Shown here: in pieces, positions 34,210 to 56,479 of the stretch | How the letters are laid out: each line of letters starts with the position of its first letter | Numbering within the stretch: the stretch's first letter is position 1 | DNA from: Nocardia puris | Lineage (GTDB): Bacteria > Actinomycetota > Actinomycetes > Mycobacteriales > Mycobacteriaceae | Length of the DNA: 59,351 nt | Direction: 5' to 3' | Assembly: GCF_003315035.1 (NCBI RefSeq) | Contig: NZ_QNRE01000024.1 | Coordinates: 1 to 59,351, forward strand | Notes under the pieces: generated by a model | What the model saw: only the letters and a program-made list of their open reading frames with translations | Databases searched by the model: none | What the model was told of the DNA's origin: nothing | Position numbers and translations under genes: made by a program

Positions 34210-36243
34210 ATGAGCGGAGCAGTAGCTGTCGCCGAGGAGCCCGCGCGTGAGCCGCTGAGCCGCGCTCGCACCAACGTCGTCTTCGCCACCGTCGTGCTGG
34301 GCATGCTGATGGCGGCGCTCGACCAGACCATCGTCTCCACCGCCCTGCCCACCATCGTCGCCGACCTCGGCGGCGCGGGCCACATGGCGTGGGTCGTCAC
34401 CGCCTACCTGCTGGCCGAGGCGGTCGCCACCGCGCTGGCCGGCAAACTCGGCGACCTGTTCGGCCGCAAGCTGATCTTCCAGCTCAGCGCCGTGATCTTC
34501 ATCGCGGGGTCCATGCTCGCCGGCCTGGCCAACGGGATGCTGCTGCTCATCGTCGCGCGCGGCATCCAAGGCGTCGGCGCGGGCGGGTTGATGGTCACCT
34601 CGATGGCGCTCATCGCCGACACCATCCCGCTGCGCGAACGCGGCAAATACCAAGGCGCGCTGGGGGCGGTCTTCGGCGTCACCACCGTCATCGGCCCCAC
34701 GCTGGGCGGGCTGTTCACCGACCACGCCAGTTGGCGGTGGTGCTTCTACGTGAACGTGCCGGTCGCGATCCTGATGATCGTCATGGCCGCGCGCACCATT
34801 CCGCGCGTGCGCGCGATCGCCCGCCCGATCATCGACTACGCGGGCATCGGCCTGGTCGCGCTCGGCGTCTCCGGCCTCATCCTGGGCCTGGAGTGGGGCG
34901 GCACGGAATACCCTTGGGGCTCTTGGCAGATCATCGGCCTGTTCGGCGCCGCCGTGGTGCTGCTGACGGCCTTCGTCGCGGTGGAACTGCGTGCGGCGGA
35001 ACCGATGCTGCCGATGCGGTTGTTCCGTAGCAACGTCTTCACGGTCTGCTCGGTGCTGAGCTTCATCGTCGGATTCGCGATGCTCGGCTCGATGACCTAT
35101 CTGCCCGCGTATCTGCAATACGTGGACGGTGTTTCGGCCACCATGTCCGGCGTGCGCACGCTGCCGCTGGTGGTGGGGCTGTTCCTCACCTCGATCATCT
35201 CCGGACAAGTGGTCGGCAGAACCGGCCGCTACCGGTACTTCCCGATTGCGGGCACGGCGGTGATGGTGATCGGCCTGTATCTCATGTCGACGATGGGCCG
35301 CCACACCAGCGTGTGGCTGGAATCGCTGTACATGCTGATCCTCGGGCTCGGCATCGGCCTGGCCATGCAGGTGCTCACCATCGTCGTCCAGAACACCGTG
35401 CCCTACGCCGATCTCGGCACCGCGACCTCCGGCGTCACCTTCTTCCGCACCCTCGGCAGCGCGTTCGGCACGGCGGTCTTCGGCACGCTCTACTCCAACA
35501 AGCTCGAGTCCGAACTGGGTGCGGCGCTGGCTCAGGTGCGGGTGGTGCCGCCGGAGGTGGCCGCGAATCCCCAGGCGCTGCGCGCGCTTCCACCCGAGAC
35601 GGCCGCGCCGATCATCGACGCCTACGCCGCGACCATCGACCACGTGTTCCGCTGGGTGGTGCCGGTCGCGATCGCCGGCTTCCTGGTGGCCTGGCTGCTG
35701 AAGGAGGTGCCGCTACGCGACAGCGCGCGGATGGGCGCTTCCGATGTGGGCGAAGGGTTTTCGATGCCCGAGCAGGGCGACCGCGTGGCCGTGCTGGAGC
35801 GGGCGGTCTCGGCGGTCATGCGCAAGGCGCGCGCCGAGGGCGAGGTCTTCCCCGGCATCCTCGCCGAGGCGGGCAGTCCGCTCAGCCGCGGTCAGGCGTG
35901 GGCGCTCGGACAGGTATACCTGCACAACAGGATTCGCGGTATCGCCACGCTGAACTCGATCGCGCGGGCGCACCGTGTGCCCGACGAGGTGATCGAACCG
36001 GTCTACGTGCGAGTGATCGGCGCGGGCTACGTCGACGCCGAGGACGGCGCGCTGCGCCTCACCGAGTCGGGCCGCGCCGAGGTGGACCGCGTGCAAGCCG
36101 CCTGGCGGCGCTGGCTCGCCGCGCACCTGGACACCTGGGACGACCGCGATCCGGGCGACCGCGCCCTGCTGGACGAGGCGCTCACCAATATCGCCACAAA
36201 GCTCCTCGAAGAACACCTGGACGAGCTCGAGCCCGCCCACTGA
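34210..36243 (+). CDS. DHA2-type MFS drug exporter with C-terminal winged-helix-like domain
   Basis: 677 aa. 14-TM EmrB/QacA-type transporter (motif LDQTIVSTALPTIVADLGG in helix 1; GKLGDLFGRKLIF motif A; RGIQGVGAGGLMV). Helices end near residue 500, after which about 175 cytoplasmic residues follow (SMPEQGDRVAVLERAVSAVM onward). The segment VIEPVYVRVIGAGYVDAEDG with LRLTESGRAEV looks like the recognition helix/wing and C-terminal helix of a MarR-like domain, as in Rv1877-type transporters. Substrate unknown; next to a TetR gene. Confidence 0.92.
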   Translation: MSGAVAVAEEPAREPLSRARTNVVFATVVLGMLMAALDQTIVSTALPTIVADLGGAGHMAWVVTAYLLAEAVATALAGKLGDLFGRKLIFQLSAVIFIAGSMLAGLANGMLLLIVARGIQGVGAGGLMVTSMALIADTIPLRERGKYQGALGAVFGVTTVIGPTLGGLFTDHASWRWCFYVNVPVAILMIVMAARTIPRVRAIARPIIDYAGIGLVALGVSGLILGLEWGGTEYPWGSWQIIGLFGAAVVLLTAFVAVELRAAEPMLPMRLFRSNVFTVCSVLSFIVGFAMLGSMTYLPAYLQYVDGVSATMSGVRTLPLVVGLFLTSIISGQVVGRTGRYRYFPIAGTAVMVIGLYLMSTMGRHTSVWLESLYMLILGLGIGLAMQVLTIVVQNTVPYADLGTATSGVTFFRTLGSAFGTAVFGTLYSNKLESELGAALAQVRVVPPEVAANPQALRALPPETAAPIIDAYAATIDHVFRWVVPVAIAGFLVAWLLKEVPLRDSARMGASDVGEGFSMPEQGDRVAVLERAVSAVMRKARAEGEVFPGILAEAGSPLSRGQAWALGQVYLHNRIRGIATLNSIARAHRVPDEVIEPVYVRVIGAGYVDAEDGALRLTESGRAEVDRVQAAWRRWLAAHLDTWDDRDPGDRALLDEALTNIATKLLEEHLDELEPAH

Positions 36244-36484
36244 CGGAGCCCGCCCGCGCCGAACGTGCCATCGGGTTCCACGGGCCCAGCTCGCGGCGTC
36301 CAGCCGTTCGGTCCGCGCGGGCAGCGGACCCCCGCGCAGGCGATCGATCAGCCGGCCCGGACAGACACGCGCCACGCCGGTGACGCCGGGGCCGCGCCCG
36401 CACGCGATCCGCCCGCACCGCTGGATGCCGCCGCGTCCTCGGCAGGCATCGAACTCAGCACCTGTAACCGCGCACTCCACCCGG

Positions 36485-36513
36485 TTGTGCCGGAATACTC
36501 GTAGACGTATATT
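36485..36513 (+). promoter_or_regulatory. Promoter of the PadR gene
   Basis: -35 TTGTGC (36485-36490), 17-bp spacer, -10 TATATT (36508-36513). The -10 forms the centre of the operator palindrome. Confidence 0.7.
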
Positions 36514-36522
36514 CGTCTACGA
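36499..36522. promoter_or_regulatory. PadR operator palindrome
   Basis: Perfect 9-6-9 inverted repeat with arms TCGTAGACG and CGTCTACGA around the -10 TATATT. Its location implies direct autorepression by steric block. The rest of the 292-bp gap from the MFS gene shows nothing recognisable. Confidence 0.75.
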
Positions 36523-36535
36523 ATAAGGAGGGCGC

Positions 36536-37192
36536 ATGGCCAAGCGCAAGGTGAACAATCTGCTGGCACTCGCGATCCTCTCGGTGCTGGTGGAGCGGCC
36601 GATGCACCGCTACGAGATCGCCGCCAAGCTGCGCGAACGCGGCAAGGACCAGGACATGGACATCAAGTGGGGCTCGCTCTACACGGTGGTCCAGAACATG
36701 ACCAAGGCCGGGTTCCTCGAGGTCGTGGGCAGCGAACGCGACGGCGCACGTCCCGAGCGTGTCATCTACCGCATCACCGACGCGGGTCGCGCCGAAATGT
36801 CGGACTGGACAGGGGAACTCGTCGCTTCCCCCCGTACCGAGCACCGCGCCTTCACCGCCGGGCTGTCCGTTATCGGCGCATTGCCCCCCGAGGAGGTCAT
36901 CGATCTGCTCGCCACCCGGATCGCCGCGCTGGACGCCGTGATCGCCCGCGTGCGCGCGGAACTGGACGGTCTCGCCAGCAGGCTGCCGCGCTTGTTCGTC
37001 ATCGAGACCGAGTACTCGGTGGCCATGCTCGAGGCCGAGGCGGCGTGGGCGCGCGCGTGGCGGGCGGAGCTGGTCTCGGGCGAGTTCCCCGATCTGCCGC
37101 TGTGGCGGCGCATGCACGAGCCCGGCGCGTCGTCGGCCGAACTCATCGCGATGGTGGAGAGGGGGTTCGCCGAGCCGGAACCTCAGGAGTAA
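36536..37192 (+). CDS. PadR-family transcriptional regulator
   Basis: 218 aa. N-terminal winged helix (LLALAILSVLVERPMHRYEIAAKLRERG, IKWGSLYTVVQNMTKAGFLEVV, RPERVIYRITDAGRAEM) and a C-terminal helical domain of about 110 residues, longer than minimal PadR proteins and resembling the PadR-s2 group with the Vir-like C-terminal domain. AAGGAGGG sits 4 nt before the ATG. Followed by a hairpin and then the FAD monooxygenase gene, which it may also control. Confidence 0.92.
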   Translation: MAKRKVNNLLALAILSVLVERPMHRYEIAAKLRERGKDQDMDIKWGSLYTVVQNMTKAGFLEVVGSERDGARPERVIYRITDAGRAEMSDWTGELVASPRTEHRAFTAGLSVIGALPPEEVIDLLATRIAALDAVIARVRAELDGLASRLPRLFVIETEYSVAMLEAEAAWARAWRAELVSGEFPDLPLWRRMHEPGASSAELIAMVERGFAEPEPQE

Positions 37193-37208
37193 TCGCAGAT
37201 ACCGAGCC

Positions 37209-37237
37209 CGGCGGGGGTGCGGCAACACCGCCCGCCG
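37209..37237 (+). terminator. Hairpin terminator after the PadR gene
   Basis: Arms CGGCGGGGGTG (37209-37219) and CACCGCCCGCCG (37226-37237) pair with one bulged G around a 6-nt loop. Confidence 0.7.
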
Positions 37238-37365
37238 AGCCCGATGAACCGTCTCGAACCGCGCCCGCTCGCGCGCACCCGGCCACGAGGCTGGCAACCA
37301 CAGGATAGCTGGGTGGGTGGCACGCGGATCGGTTCGCCGTATCGATCCACGTTCGGAGTACACCT

Positions 37366-38556
37366 ATGTCCACAGTCCGTTCCGCACTCGTCATAGGGGG
37401 CGGCATCGCCGGTCCCGTCACCGCCACCGCCCTGCGAAAAGCGGGTATCGACGCCCGCGTCTTCGAGGCGTATCCGGGCACCTCACACGGCATCGGCAGC
37501 GGGCTCGCGCTCGCGCCGAACGGCATTGCCGCACTGGAGATCATCGGCGTCGCCGACGCCGTGCGCGCCATCGCGCAGCCGGTGTCGAACCAGGTCCTGC
37601 TGGTCGGCGGCAAACGCCACCGAGTGCCCCGCCTGACGGACGCGCCGCCGATGCAAGTGGTGGCCAGGGCCGATCTGCACCGCGTGCTGTCCGAGCACGC
37701 GATCTCGGCCGGGGTGCCGGTGGAGTCCGGCAGGCGGCTGGTCGGCGTGGACGAGCACGCCGACGGCGTCACGGCCCGTTTCGCCGACGGCAGGACCGCG
37801 ACCGCCGACATCCTCGTCGGCGCCGACGGCATCCGTTCCACCGTGCGCGACCTCATCGACCCCGCCGCGCCGGGTCCGCACTACACCGGCATGCTCGGCT
37901 TCGGCGCCACCACCGACTGCCCGTCCGAAACCGCCACCGGCACCATGGTTTTCGCGTTCGGTAAACGCGCCTACTACCTGTTCTGGCCGCTCGGCGACGG
38001 CCGCGTCACCTGGGGCGCCAACCTCCCGCACCGGGAGTACCTGACGCTCACCGAGGCGCGCGCCGTCCCCGCCGCGCGCTGGCTGGAGATCCTGCGCGAC
38101 ACCTACGGCGACGACGTCCCCGGCGGTGAGCTGGCGCGCAATACCACCGAGGAGCAGCTGGAGATCACCGGCGGCCTGCACATCATGCCGCCGGTCCCGC
38201 ACTGGTACCGGGAGCGGATGGTGCTGGTCGGCGACGCCGTGCACGCGCCGTCCAACAGTTCCGGGCAGGGCGCGTCGCTGGCCGTCGAGAGCGGCGTGCA
38301 GCTCGCGCGCTGCCTGCGCGACATCCCCGATCCGGCGCGGGCGTTCGCGGCCTACGAACGCCTGCGGCGTGCTCGCGTGGAGGGCATCGCCGCGCGGGCC
38401 GCGAAGATCAACCACAGCAAGACGCCCGGCCCGATGGCCCGCCGGATCATGAACCTGCTGATGCCGCTGCTGGTCAAGACGGTGATGAACCCGGACAAGA
38501 CGCAGGCCGACGAATTGCGCTACCGCATCGACTGGGACGAACCGGTCGCGGTCTGA
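37366..38556 (+). CDS. FAD-dependent monooxygenase (group A hydroxylase type)
   Basis: 396 aa. Seen: N-terminal GGGIAGPVTATAL dinucleotide-binding motif, GADGIRSTVRD (DG motif), and GDAVHAPSNSSGQGASLAVES (GD motif). Uses NAD(P)H and O2 to hydroxylate or oxidise an unknown substrate; such enzymes often modify drugs or tailor natural products. GGAG lies 7 nt before the ATG. Lies between the PadR gene and the NRPS locus on the same strand; it could be detoxification under PadR or a tailoring enzyme, and neither is shown. Confidence 0.9.
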   Translation: MSTVRSALVIGGGIAGPVTATALRKAGIDARVFEAYPGTSHGIGSGLALAPNGIAALEIIGVADAVRAIAQPVSNQVLLVGGKRHRVPRLTDAPPMQVVARADLHRVLSEHAISAGVPVESGRRLVGVDEHADGVTARFADGRTATADILVGADGIRSTVRDLIDPAAPGPHYTGMLGFGATTDCPSETATGTMVFAFGKRAYYLFWPLGDGRVTWGANLPHREYLTLTEARAVPAARWLEILRDTYGDDVPGGELARNTTEEQLEITGGLHIMPPVPHWYRERMVLVGDAVHAPSNSSGQGASLAVESGVQLARCLRDIPDPARAFAAYERLRRARVEGIAARAAKINHSKTPGPMARRIMNLLMPLLVKTVMNPDKTQADELRYRIDWDEPVAV

Positions 38557-38689
38557 CTTCGTCCCCCTTGGTGGGGAAACGTTCACCCTCGGAGGTGGCG
38601 GGGCAGCACTGGGGTTCCTGTCGGCGGCGGCCGTTCTCGGCGAGATTGGAGTGGTCACCAGAACACCGCGAACCAGGGAGGAGCACCGC

Positions 38690-39130
38690 ATGTGCATCCA
38701 GGCCGACACCACCACCCGTGCGATCGAGAACGGCGGGCTCGCCACCGTCACCAGGATCGACCCGGCGGCCGTCGCGGTGTCCACCCCCGACGGCGACCTC
38801 ACCTACCGTGAGCTGGACGGCTGGTCCAACCGGCTGGCGCGGGTGCTGCTGGAGCTGGGCGCCCGGCCCGGCGCCCGCGTCGCGATGGCGGTGCAGCCGG
38901 CGATCGAATCGGCGGTGACGCGGCTGGCCATCACCAAGACCGGCGCCACCCCGGTGCCGGCCGCCGCCGACGCCGCGCTCGGGGTGACCACCAAGGCGGG
39001 CCGGGACGCGCTGGCCGACGACATCGGCTGGCTGGTGCTCGACGACCGCTCGACGCTGGTGCGCTACCTCACCGGCTCCGACGCGCCGCTCACCGACGAC
39101 GAACTCGCCACGCTGCCGAAGGCGTCGTGA
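38690..39130 (+). CDS. Stand-alone N-terminal fragment of an NRPS adenylation domain
   Basis: 146 aa. Residues about 35-80 match the start of NRPS adenylation domains (LTYRELDGWSNRLARVLLEL, then ITKTGATPVP), and ADDIGWLVLDD continues the alignment to just before core A3. The nucleotide-binding and catalytic motifs (YTSGSTG, GYGPTE, YRTGD, PxGKxxR) are absent, so it cannot adenylate. Yet it has its own start with GGGAGGAG 7 nt upstream and ends cleanly with a stop, followed by a terminator-like hairpin. Either a decaying module remnant or a small protein recruited to another role. It lies 240 bp before the NRPS gene. Confidence 0.75.
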   Translation: MCIQADTTTRAIENGGLATVTRIDPAAVAVSTPDGDLTYRELDGWSNRLARVLLELGARPGARVAMAVQPAIESAVTRLAITKTGATPVPAAADAALGVTTKAGRDALADDIGWLVLDDRSTLVRYLTGSDAPLTDDELATLPKAS

Positions 39131-39145
39131 CGACGCGCCGCCGCG

Positions 39146-39183
39146 CACCCCGGCATCCGTCCTGACATGCGGATTCCGGGGTG
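39146..39183 (+). terminator. Terminator or attenuator hairpin before the NRPS gene
   Basis: Arms CACCCCGGCATCCG (39146-39159) and CGGATTCCGGGGTG (39170-39183) pair with one mismatch around a 10-nt loop. It ends the transcript of the adenylation-fragment gene or attenuates read-through into the NRPS operon. Confidence 0.7.
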
Positions 39184-39226
39184 CCGGTGCGGGTGCCGGG
39201 GCTACACTGCCCACGGAGTCATTCCG

Positions 39227-39325
39227 ATGCGCACGTTGGCCGACACCCCCGCCGAGAGGCCCGTTCCCACACGCGGCCCGGCTCACTACGGCCCGGTGCG
39301 CGCCCGTTACCGGCGCGTGTCCTGA
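39227..39325 (+). CDS. Possible 32-aa leader ORF before the NRPS gene
   Basis: ATG at 39227 with GGAG at 39214-39217; 32 codons starting MRTLADTPAERP and ending RARYRRVS. Seven of 32 residues are Arg and five are Pro. It lies after the hairpin and a TACACT -10-like element (39203-39208) and ends 45 bp before the NRPS start, followed by a pyrimidine-rich tract (39331-39359). Coding status is unproven. Confidence 0.35.
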   Translation: MRTLADTPAERPVPTRGPAHYGPVRARYRRVS

Positions 39326-39370
39326 GGCCGTTTCACCCCCTTTCTTCTCTTCTGTCCCCGGGACGTTCGT

Positions 39371-53040
<13,670 letters not shown>

Positions 53041-53044
<4 letters not shown>

Positions 53045-54006
53045 ACGAGTACGGAGTCGTGGTGGAAGGCATCGAGAAGTCCTTCGGCCAGGTGCGAGCT
53101 CTGCGTGGCGTGAATTTCACAGCGGCGCAAGGGGAAGTGCTCGGCATCCTCGGGCCGAACGGCGCGGGCAAGACCACCACCGTGAACGTGCTGTCCACGC
53201 TCATCGCGCCGGACCGGGGTCGCGCGGAAGTGGCCGGGTACGACGTGGTGGCCGATCCGGCGGCGGTGCGGCGCTCCATCATGCTCACCGGGCAGTTCGC
53301 GGCGCTGGACGACATGCTCAGCGGCTACGAGAACCTGGTCATGTTCGGCAGATTGATGGGCCTGCGCAAACGCGAGGCCCGCGCTCGCGCCGACGAACTG
53401 CTCGCCGAGTTCGATCTGACCGGTGCGGCGGGCCGCCGGGTCGGCACGTACTCGGGCGGGATGCGCAGGCGGATCGACATCGCGTGCGGGCTCGTCGTCC
53501 GGCCCGACGTGGTGTTCCTGGACGAGCCGACCACCGGCCTGGACCCGCGCAGCAGACAAGGCGTGTGGGATCTGGTGTCGGGCTTCCGCAAGCACGGCAT
53601 CACCACCCTGCTCACCACCCAGTACCTCGAAGAGGCCGACGCGCTGTGCGATCGGATCATCGTCATCGACCACGGTGTGGTGATCGCCGAGGGCACCGCC
53701 GACGAACTCAAATCCCGCACGGGCGGCAGCTATTGCGAAGTGGTGCCGCTGCGCCTGGAAGACCTGCCCGCCATCGCGACCGCGCTGGGATCGCTGCTAC
53801 CGCAGGAAATCAGGGCCGCGCTCACCCCGGAATCCGACCGCCTGGCCATCCCCGCGCCCGACGGGGCGAAGACCTTGGCCGAGGCCCTTCGCCGACTGGA
53901 CGCCGCCGGTGTGGAACTGGTCGACATCGCGCTGCGGCGGCCCTCGCTGGACGACGTATTCCTCCAGCTCACCGGACATCTCGCCGACGCGGAGCAGCGG
54001 CCGTGA
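53041..54006 (+). CDS. ABC transporter ATPase, DrrA type
   Basis: 321 aa. Walker A GPNGAGKTT (38-46), signature YSGGM (137-141), Walker B VVFLDEP (D161, E162), and the DrrA-family C-terminal extension (IPAPDGAKTLAEALRRLDAAGVELVDIALRRPSLDDVF). It energises the two permeases that follow. GTG start overlaps the NRPS stop by 4 bases (GTGA), so it is translationally coupled to the synthetase. Known relatives export anthracyclines and mycobacterial lipids; here the NRPS product is the inferred cargo. Confidence 0.95.
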
Positions 54007-54821
54007 CCGCCGGGGCCTGGCTCACCGACGTGCGCGCCACCCCGGTGCGGATGCGGCAGTGGTGGGTGCTCACGGCGCGCCTGGTGACGCCGTCGCTGAA
54101 GACCGGCGAGGTGCTCACCTCCGTGCTCGCGCCGATCACCTTCACCGCCAGCTTCTACATCCCGCTGAAGACGGTGATGACGTTCGCGGGCACCGGATTC
54201 AGCAGCTACGCGCAGTTCATGATGCCGATCGTGATCCTGCAAGCCGCCGCGTTCACCGCCATCGGCGCGGCCTTCCGCTCGGCCACCGACGCCGTGTCGG
54301 GACTGGACCGGCGCTTCGGCGCGATGCCGATCGGGCCGCTGGTGCCACTCGCGGCGCGCATGTCGGGCAACGTGTTCCGGCTCGTGATCGCGATGATCTC
54401 CGCGGTGGCCTGCGGTTACGTGATCGGGTTCCGGTTCCGGCTCGACACTCCGCACACCCTGGGGTTTCTCGCGTTCGGGATGCTGATCGGCATCGCGTTC
54501 ACCATCGGCGCGGACGTGATCGGCACGGCGACCAAGAGCCCCGAGTCGACCACCCAGGCCCTGGTGCTGCCGCCGCTCATCCTCGGCATGCTCTCGACCG
54601 GTCTGGCGCCCGCGACCCAATTCCCCGAGTGGATACAGCCTTTCGTACGCAACCAGCCCGTGTCGCAGTTCGCGATCGGCTTGCGCGCGCTGGCCGGTGA
54701 CACGGCGGGCAACGCGGGCGAGGTGACGTGGGCGTTGATGGGGCCGCCGCTGCTGTGGATCGCGGCGATCCTCGTGGTGTCGATACCGCTGGCCTGGCGG
54801 CTCAGCGCGAGGAGGGCGTGA
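54003..54821 (+). CDS. ABC-2 type permease, DrrB-like
   Basis: 272 aa, six predicted transmembrane helices. DrrB/C family features: SFYIPLKTVMTF, DRRFGAMPIGPLVPLAARMSGNVFRL, and the C-terminal FPEWIQPFVRNQPVSQFAIGLRAL motif. GTG start overlaps the ATPase stop by 4 bases. Pairs with the next permease in a heterodimeric exporter (inference from the DrrABC layout). Confidence 0.93.
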   Translation: MTAGAWLTDVRATPVRMRQWWVLTARLVTPSLKTGEVLTSVLAPITFTASFYIPLKTVMTFAGTGFSSYAQFMMPIVILQAAAFTAIGAAFRSATDAVSGLDRRFGAMPIGPLVPLAARMSGNVFRLVIAMISAVACGYVIGFRFRLDTPHTLGFLAFGMLIGIAFTIGADVIGTATKSPESTTQALVLPPLILGMLSTGLAPATQFPEWIQPFVRNQPVSQFAIGLRALAGDTAGNAGEVTWALMGPPLLWIAAILVVSIPLAWRLSARRA

Positions 54822-55630
54822 TGGTGATGACGGTGGCGCGCGCCGACGCGCGCGGTGAGACCTCGGTGGCGGGACTGGTGCGCCACACCGTGATCCAGAC
54901 GCAGCGGCTGCTGCTGCGCTGGTCGCGCAACCCGGTGGCGCTGTTCGAGACGCTGATCATCCCGTGCCTGCTGCTGCTCATGCTCGACATCGTGGTGGGC
55001 GGCCAGATCCAGAAGTTCTCCGGCACGGATGCCCTCTACGGGTCGGTGCCGATGGTCGCCATAGTCGGCGCGCTGTCGGGCGCGGTGGCGAGCGGGGTGA
55101 TGCTCGGACGTGAGCGCGACGCCGGTCTGCTGGCCAGGTTCTGGGTGCTGCCGGTGCACCGGGCGTCGGGTCTCACGGCGCGCATCCTCGCGGAGGGCTG
55201 TCGCATCCTGATCGGCACGCTGGCGGTGGTGCTCGTCGGGCACCTGCTCGGCTTCCGCTTCCAGCAGGGGCCGCTCGCGGCGCTGATGTTCATCGCGATC
55301 CCGGTGCTGTTCGGGCTGGCGTTCGCGACGCTGGTCACGGCGATCGCGGTGTACAGCGCGAAAGCCACACTGGTGGAGGGGATCACGATCCTCACCTCGC
55401 TGCTGATGTTCTTCAGCACCGGTTTCGTCCCGCTGATCGCCTACCCGGAATGGATCCAGCCGGTGGTCCGCAACCAACCCATGTCGGTCGCGGTCGACAC
55501 CATGAAAGCCCTGGCTCTCGGCGGACCGCTCACCCGCCCCCTGACCCTCACCTTGCTGTGGTCGCTGGGTGCGGTGGTGCTGTTCGCGATTCCGGCCGTC
55601 ATCGGGTATCGGCGCGCGAGTCGGCGGTGA
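54821..55630 (+). CDS. ABC-2 type permease, DrrC-like
   Basis: 269 aa, six predicted transmembrane helices. Seen: TQRLLLRWSRNPVALFETLIIPCLLLLMLD, GRERDAGLLARFWVLPVHRASGL, and YPEWIQPVVRNQPMSVAVDTMKAL, paralogous to the corresponding motif of the upstream permease. The ATG overlaps the previous stop by 1 base (TGATG), preceded by GAGGAGG. Last gene of the NRPS operon, closed by a perfect hairpin. Confidence 0.93.
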   Translation: MVMTVARADARGETSVAGLVRHTVIQTQRLLLRWSRNPVALFETLIIPCLLLLMLDIVVGGQIQKFSGTDALYGSVPMVAIVGALSGAVASGVMLGRERDAGLLARFWVLPVHRASGLTARILAEGCRILIGTLAVVLVGHLLGFRFQQGPLAALMFIAIPVLFGLAFATLVTAIAVYSAKATLVEGITILTSLLMFFSTGFVPLIAYPEWIQPVVRNQPMSVAVDTMKALALGGPLTRPLTLTLLWSLGAVVLFAIPAVIGYRRASRR

Positions 55631-55641
55631 GAAGTTCGGTG

Positions 55642-55667
55642 CCGGGGCGGTGCGTCGACCGCCCCGG
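55642..55667. terminator. Terminator of the NRPS-exporter operon
   Basis: Perfect 10-bp arms CCGGGGCGGT and ACCGCCCCGG with a 6-nt loop, between convergent stops at 55630 (+) and 55683 (-). Confidence 0.8.
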
Positions 55668-55682
55668 TTCGAGGGTGCTGAA

Positions 55683-56444
55683 TCAGGAATCGCCGCTGTC
55701 GGGAACCGCACCGGGGGACTGCGCGGCGGTAGCGCCGGTGGTCGACGCATCGACGTGAGCGGACGGCGATGCGTCCGGTGCCGAGGCGGGATGGGATTCC
55801 GTTGCCGTGCCGGGTGATGCGGGAGTTCCGGCCGCCGTGGGCGACTCCGGAACCGGGCTCGGATTCAGGCTCGGGCTCGCTGAGAGCTCAGCGTCGGCAC
55901 TCGTATCGGGTTCGGCCGCTGCGGTTCTCGCATCCGCGGTGGCGCTCGCATCGAGGTCAGGCGTGGCACCCGAGCCGGGTTGGACCACGGCGTTCGTGTG
56001 GGGGCAGGGTGCTGCGCTCAGGTCGGGGCTGGCTGCGGCACTCGCATCGGAGTCGGCCACGGCGTTCGGCTCGGAGTCGGGTACGGCGGTGGCATCTGGG
56101 TCGGCTCCGGCCCCCGCACTCGCGCCCGGTTCGGACGCGCCCTCCGCCGACACAGCCGCCGCCGGTTGCCCGCCTTCGGGAGATGCCGGGGGAGCGGTGG
56201 TTTCGGACTCGTCCGGCGGATACGCCTCGAACGGCAACACATTGCCCGCCGCGTCGCGCGCGCCCTTCTCCGCCTCGATGGCGGCGGCGAGTTCGGCGGT
56301 GGTGGACCAGGTCCTGGGTGGGTCGAGATCGAGATTGCCGATGGTGAGCCAGGTGTCGGTACCGCGGTAGCGGACCAGCCCCTTGCCCTCGGCGTCGACG
56401 GTGACATCGAGTTCGCCGGACACCGTCCCTTCCTCTTCGGTCAT
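55683..56444 (-). CDS. Asp/Ala/Ser/Pro-rich protein with short conserved N-terminal domain
   Basis: 253 aa. Residues 1-80 look folded (GELDVTVDAEGKGLVRYRGT, WLTIGNLDLDPPRTW, ELAAAIEAEKGARD). The remaining about 170 residues are low-complexity, acidic and repetitive (ADPDATAVPDSEPNAVADSD-like units) and almost certainly disordered; the DNA shows matching short TCGGAGTCGG-type repeats. No signal peptide. It follows the HNH nuclease gene by 35 bp on the same strand, so the two are probably co-transcribed. ATG 56444 is chosen; ATG 56506 would overlap the nuclease gene. Function unknown. Confidence 0.75.
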   Translation of the reverse strand: MTEEEGTVSGELDVTVDAEGKGLVRYRGTDTWLTIGNLDLDPPRTWSTTAELAAAIEAEKGARDAAGNVLPFEAYPPDESETTAPPASPEGGQPAAAVSAEGASEPGASAGAGADPDATAVPDSEPNAVADSDASAAASPDLSAAPCPHTNAVVQPGSGATPDLDASATADARTAAAEPDTSADAELSASPSLNPSPVPESPTAAGTPASPGTATESHPASAPDASPSAHVDASTTGATAAQSPGAVPDSGDS

Positions 56445-56479
56445 GACGGCGGCCCCGGCGGAGAGCTCGATGATCTCGG

